A DNA stretch of 36,028 nucleotides, from the NCBI RefSeq assembly GCF_001870435.1, contig NZ_MDDR01000044.1, forward strand, positions 1-36,028, in the 5' to 3' direction. The DNA comes from Pseudomonas costantinii. GTDB taxonomy: Bacteria > Pseudomonadota > Gammaproteobacteria > Pseudomonadales > Pseudomonadaceae. A program made the translations under genes and the position numbers. The notes under the pieces are model-generated. The model ran no database searches. It was not told the origin of the DNA and saw only the letters and a list, made by a program, of their open reading frames with translations. Positions 32,738 to 36,028 of this stretch are shown here, in pieces; positions within the stretch are counted from its first letter, which is position 1, and every line of letters starts with the position of its first letter.

Positions 32738-34283
32738 TCGCTCTACTCCTTGGCGATGTGGGAATTCGGGAGGGTTCAGGTTCTTCAAGCAGCGCCGCCA
32801 CCAGCGCGGCGCGGGTCAAATCGGCGCGGGCATACTCGGCGACGATGGAGAAATCGCGGACCACCAACACCCGGTCGGCAATCTCCAGGGCTTCGTCGAC
32901 ATCGGCACACAGCACCAAGGTTCCGCGGCCGGCGGCACTGCGGCGCAACAACTGGCCAATGTCACGCCGGGCGCGGACATCGACGCCTTGAAACGGCTCG
33001 TCGAGGATCAACACCCGGCCGTCACCCATCAGCCAGCGACCGAGAATGACTTTTTGCTGATTACCGCCCGACAACGCGCTCATGGGCAGGTCAATTCCCG
33101 CCGTCTTGATCCCCAGTGCCGCGACCTGCGCCTGCACGGCGCGAGCTTCGGCCTGGTGGCGGATAAAACCGCCCCGGGTGAAGCGCTCCAGAAACGGCAA
33201 GGTCAGGGTTTTACGCAGGGAGAAATCGGCGATCAGAGAGTGACTGGCGCGGTCTTCAGCAGCAAAAAACACCCCGCAGGCGATGGCTTGACGTGGCGAA
33301 CGCGGCTGCCAGCGCTGGCCGTCCAGTTGCAACGTACCGGCCGCAGGCTGACGCAAACCAAACAGCAATTCGGCGATTTCGGTTTTACCGGCACCCAGCA
33401 ACCCCGTGAGCACCACGACCTCGCCTTCGTACAGCGACAGGTCAAAGGCTGCGCTTCGTGCACTCACTTGGGCGCCACGCAGTGCCAATACCTCATGGCC
33501 TGGCACCACCGGCTCATGGACATAGCTGTCCAGGGCTGAGCCGAGCATCGCTTCCACTGCCGCCGGTAACTGGCGGGCACTGAATTCACCGGCGAGTCGA
33601 CCATCGCGCAGAACGACAGCACGATCGGCCACGCGTTGCAGGTCAGACAAGCGATGGGAGATATACAGAATCGCCACCCCGCGGCTGCGTAAGGTGTCGA
33701 TCAAACCAAACAGCCGCTGGGCCTCGACATCCGACAGCGCCGCAGTGGGTTCGTCCAGGATCAGCAGTTTCGGTTGCAGCGCAAAGGCCCGGGCCAGCAC
33801 CACTAATTGCCGCTCGGCCTGGCCAAGACGCTCTACCGCTAGCTGCAGAGGCAGGTCCAGCCCGAGGCCGGCGGCGATAATCGCGGCGCGTTGCAGCAGG
33901 TGTTTGCGGTTGAACCACAACCCCGTATCCGGCTGGCAGAGTTCGTCGAGCAACAGGTTTTCCGCCACGCTCAACCCCGGCACGATGCCGTCATTGACCT
34001 GTTGATGCACCGCCACCACACCCACTCGCCGCGCCGATAATGGCGACGCAAAATGCTGACGCTGGCCGCTCACCCACAACTCACCTTCATCCGGGACCTG
34101 GCTGCCGGCGAGGATCTTCACCAAGGTCGACTTGCCTGCGCCGTTGGCACCGAGCAGTGCCACCACTTCACCGGGATGAATTTGCAGACTGACGTGATCC
34201 AGCGCGCGATTGGCACCAAAGGTTTTGCACACGTCACGCACGTGAATCAGTGGCTCGGCGCCAATGGAAACGGGTCTGCTCAT
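32730..34283 (-). CDS. ABC transporter ATPase with two ATP-binding domains, ribose (RbsA) type
   Basis: This 517-residue protein has two fused ATPase domains, as in RbsA/MglA. The first has Walker A GANGAGKS (45-52) and LILDEPTAAL. The second has GLLGAGKTE, the signature LSGGNQQKV and LILDEPFQGVDV. In the second domain the Walker A reads LLGAGKTE, a degenerate form common in this family. It is the first gene of the operon and is divergent from flgG across 253 bp. The ribosome site is weak. The substrate follows the binding protein and is unknown. Confidence 0.92.
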   Translation of the reverse strand: MSRPVSIGAEPLIHVRDVCKTFGANRALDHVSLQIHPGEVVALLGANGAGKSTLVKILAGSQVPDEGELWVSGQRQHFASPLSARRVGVVAVHQQVNDGIVPGLSVAENLLLDELCQPDTGLWFNRKHLLQRAAIIAAGLGLDLPLQLAVERLGQAERQLVVLARAFALQPKLLILDEPTAALSDVEAQRLFGLIDTLRSRGVAILYISHRLSDLQRVADRAVVLRDGRLAGEFSARQLPAAVEAMLGSALDSYVHEPVVPGHEVLALRGAQVSARSAAFDLSLYEGEVVVLTGLLGAGKTEIAELLFGLRQPAAGTLQLDGQRWQPRSPRQAIACGVFFAAEDRASHSLIADFSLRKTLTLPFLERFTRGGFIRHQAEARAVQAQVAALGIKTAGIDLPMSALSGGNQQKVILGRWLMGDGRVLILDEPFQGVDVRARRDIGQLLRRSAAGRGTLVLCADVDEALEIADRVLVVRDFSIVAEYARADLTRAALVAALLEEPEPSRIPTSPRSRASA

Positions 34284-34536
34284 AAGGGTCTCTAAAGCGG
34301 GCTAAGCCAGCAATTAAAGGCATTCCCTTATGAACAATCCAATAGATCTATCGCATAGAAAAAAATATTTGGTTATAAGTGAAGCCGTTTCGCCACCAGA
34401 GGCAAGCTCAAATCGCAGGCCAAAAAAAGCCAAACTCCACCATTACTCCACAATCACTCCAATAAAAGAGCACATTCGTTTCGCACAATTGCGCTCACCG
34501 CAGTGCCCCGTCGAACGGGCTTACGAGGAGAGCCCA

Positions 34537-35322
34537 ATGATTCCTGCCCTGTACGTCGCAAAAACCGGCCTGTCCGCCCAGGACACCCAACTGACGACCA
34601 TTTCCAACAACCTGGCAAACGTCTCGACCACCGGCTTCAAACGTGACCGCGCCGAATTCCAGGACTTGCTGTATCAGATCAAGCGCCAGCCCGGCGCGAA
34701 GTCGACGCAAGACAGTGAGTTGCCATCGGGGTTGCAACTGGGCACCGGCGTCCAGATCGTCGGCACCCAGAAAAACTTCAGCACCGGCAGCCTGCAAACC
34801 ACCGCGCAACCGCTGGACCTGGCCGTCAATGGCCGGGGGTTTTTCCAGGTCTTGCAGCCGGATGGCACCACCGGCTACACCCGCGACGGCACCTTTCACC
34901 TGAACGCCAACGGCCAGATCGTCACGGCGAGCGGGTTCTCGCTGGAGCCGGCCATCGTCGTGCCGAGTAATGCCAAGACCTTCACCGTGGGCCAGGATGG
35001 CACGGCCTCCATTACCGTGGCGGGCAACCCCGCCTCACAAGTGATTGGCAACCTGCAGACCGCCGACTTCATCAACCCCGCCGGCTTGCAGGCGATCGGT
35101 AATAACCTGTTCCTGGAGACGGCGGCCAGTGGCGCACCCCAGATCGGTACGCCTGGGCTTAACGGCTTTGGCACGACCCTGCAAAGCACGCTGGAGACCT
35201 CAAACGTGAGCACCGTTGAAGAGATGGTCAATATGATCACCACGCAACGCGCGTATGAAATGAACTCAAAAGTGATTTCCACGGCCAACCAGATGTTGGG
35301 CACCCTCACCCAGAAGCTATGA
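34537..35322 (+). CDS. flgG: Flagellar distal-rod protein FlgG, isolated copy
   Basis: FlgG builds the distal rod of the flagellar basal body in the periplasm. The 261-residue protein has the N-terminal ALYVAKTGLSAQDTQLTTISNNLANVSTTGFK and C-terminal ETSNVSTVEEMVNMITTQRAYEMNSKVI heptad segments of rod/hook proteins, with full FlgG length. AGGAG precedes the ATG at 34537; a 69-codon upstream extension is not supported. No flgF, flgH or other flagellar gene is next to it. The usual operon is replaced by an ABC ATPase on the left and a response regulator on the right. It is either a duplicated paralogue or a sign of rearrangement. Its sequence differs slightly from the usual Pseudomonas FlgG as I recall it (MIPALYVAKTG here against MLPALWVSKTG). 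Confidence 0.88.
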   Translation: MIPALYVAKTGLSAQDTQLTTISNNLANVSTTGFKRDRAEFQDLLYQIKRQPGAKSTQDSELPSGLQLGTGVQIVGTQKNFSTGSLQTTAQPLDLAVNGRGFFQVLQPDGTTGYTRDGTFHLNANGQIVTASGFSLEPAIVVPSNAKTFTVGQDGTASITVAGNPASQVIGNLQTADFINPAGLQAIGNNLFLETAASGAPQIGTPGLNGFGTTLQSTLETSNVSTVEEMVNMITTQRAYEMNSKVISTANQMLGTLTQKL

Positions 35323-35422
35323 TCAGCACTTGTAAACGTGGCCATGGACAGGCGCCCACGACAAGGCAGGTAACCGCGCGCGCAGGGAGACAACGGCACG
35401 CGGTACATTCACCGAGCAGACC

Positions 35423-36028
35423 ATGATTGATTTCCCCGTTGCATCGACGCCCCGACCCGAGAGCGCCAGAGAAACCCAGGCGCTCGTGCTGATTGCGGAA
35501 GACGAGCCTGAGATCGCGGACATTCTGATTGCCTATCTCAAGCGCAGCGGTTTTCGCACCGCCCACGCGCTCGACGGACGACGCGCCCTGGAAATGCACC
35601 ACACGCTCAAGCCGGACTTGGTGCTGCTGGATGTGCTGATGCCCCATGTGGACGGCTGGAAAGTGCTGGCCGAAGTGCGCCATCGCGGCAATACGCCAGT
35701 GATCATGCTCACGGCGCAGGACCAGGACCTGGACAAACTCATGGGCCTGCGCCTCGGCGCCGACGACTACATCGTCAAGCCATTCAACCCGGCAGAGGTC
35801 GTGGCCCGCACCCAAGCAGTGCTCAGGCGCTCCATCGCCAACAACGACCGAACCAGCCTCGCCATGATCCGGGTGGACGCATTTGAAATTGATATCGAAA
35901 GCCATGAAGTGACGGTGAACATTGCAGGCAAAAGCGTTGCCTTGGCGCTGACCGTCACGGAGTTCAGGTTGCTGGCCCAGTTGGCCAAGGCGCCGAAAAG
36001 GGTGTTCAGCCGCGCCGAACTGCTGGTC
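35423..36028 (+). CDS. Response regulator, OmpR/PhoB family, 3'-truncated copy
   Basis: This is the same gene as at 1-660, here with its N-terminus and lacking the end. The ATG at 35423 gives 30 residues, including the acidic E26/D27 pocket, before the point where base 1 of the window would continue. The visible 202 codons cover the whole receiver domain (D70) and the start of the winged helix. Its ribosome site is weak (GAGCAG). A leading stretch of about 20 residues before the receiver domain is longer than usual. Confidence 0.92.
   Translation, partial: MIDFPVASTPRPESARETQALVLIAEDEPEIADILIAYLKRSGFRTAHALDGRRALEMHHTLKPDLVLLDVLMPHVDGWKVLAEVRHRGNTPVIMLTAQDQDLDKLMGLRLGADDYIVKPFNPAEVVARTQAVLRRSIANNDRTSLAMIRVDAFEIDIESHEVTVNIAGKSVALALTVTEFRLLAQLAKAPKRVFSRAELLV
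35513..36028. repeat. Right copy of the 516-bp exact terminal direct repeat
   Basis: Identical to bases 1-516. Joining the copies restores one uninterrupted 249-codon response-regulator gene followed by the kinase, so the overlap is seamless in sequence and reading frame. Confidence 0.97.

Noticed and set aside
34342..34351. ATAGATCTAT palindrome in the ABC/flgG divergent gap as an operator
   Set aside because: Only 10 bp, in AT-rich DNA, with no second copy or matching regulator gene nearby.
34330..34536. 69-codon N-terminal extension of FlgG
   Set aside because: AT-rich, no homology to FlgG, and a strong AGGAG lies before the ATG at 34537 that gives the exact family length.
1..36028. Plasmid, phage or integrative element
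   Set aside because: Despite circular-looking ends there is no replication, partition, relaxase, integrase, capsid or attachment-site signal, and coding style is uniform.

Overview
The window looks like chromosomal DNA from a Pseudomonas of the fluorescens group. It is GC-rich and densely coded, and its gene families (FlgG, OprD porin, BaeRS/SmeRS-type two-component pair, SphA-like outer-membrane protein) and the ferulate gene order ech-vdh-fcs-aat-acd are those known from Pseudomonas. I see no rRNA, tRNA, CRISPR, insertion sequence, integrase, or replication or conjugation gene.

The first 516 bases are repeated exactly as the last 516 bases (35513-36028). The response-regulator gene cut at base 1 finds its missing 30 N-terminal codons in frame at 35423-35512. 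The sequence therefore behaves as a closed circle or head-to-tail repeat with a 35,512-bp unit. Nothing in it explains autonomous replication, so a tandem duplication, an excised circle, or an assembly or wrap-around artefact all remain possible.

Layout. 1-2304: a two-component system (regulator and kinase) and two small unknown genes. 2305-19751: a catabolic block for lignin-derived phenylpropanoids. It holds vanAB (vanillate to protocatechuate), the GntR regulator vanR, and a leftward operon ech-vdh-fcs-aat-acd that also reads into vanR. It continues with a divergent MarR regulator (ferR), an OprD porin, an MFS aromatic-acid carrier, and a second leftward operon of a benzaldehyde-dehydrogenase-like enzyme, coniferyl alcohol dehydrogenase (calA) and an SphA-like outer-membrane protein. 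20031-21797: a XylR/DmpR-type sigma-54 activator. 21961-26967: an AraC regulator with a Tat-exported hydrolase, a DUF1330 protein, an SDR and a Tat-tagged aldo/keto reductase. 27339-34283: a DUF3574 lipoprotein, a TonB receptor and a complete ribose-type ABC importer. 34537-35322: a lone flgG. 35423-end: the response regulator again.

How it works together (inference from families): coniferyl alcohol is oxidised by CalA and an aldehyde dehydrogenase to ferulate. Fcs makes feruloyl-CoA, Ech cleaves it to vanillin and acetyl-CoA, Vdh gives vanillate, and VanAB demethylates it to protocatechuate. Ring-cleavage genes are not in the window.

Regulatory sites I could read directly form a coherent circuit. 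A VanO-like operator pair and a good sigma-70 promoter lie before vanA. A 7-7-7 inverted repeat covers the -35 box of ech, and a 16/21 match to it lies before the sigma-54 activator. A -24/-12 promoter with a XylR/DmpR-like upstream site lies before the aldehyde dehydrogenase operon. A separate 11-bp motif, TGCCTGATTCA, recurs three times around the AraC/oxidoreductase genes.
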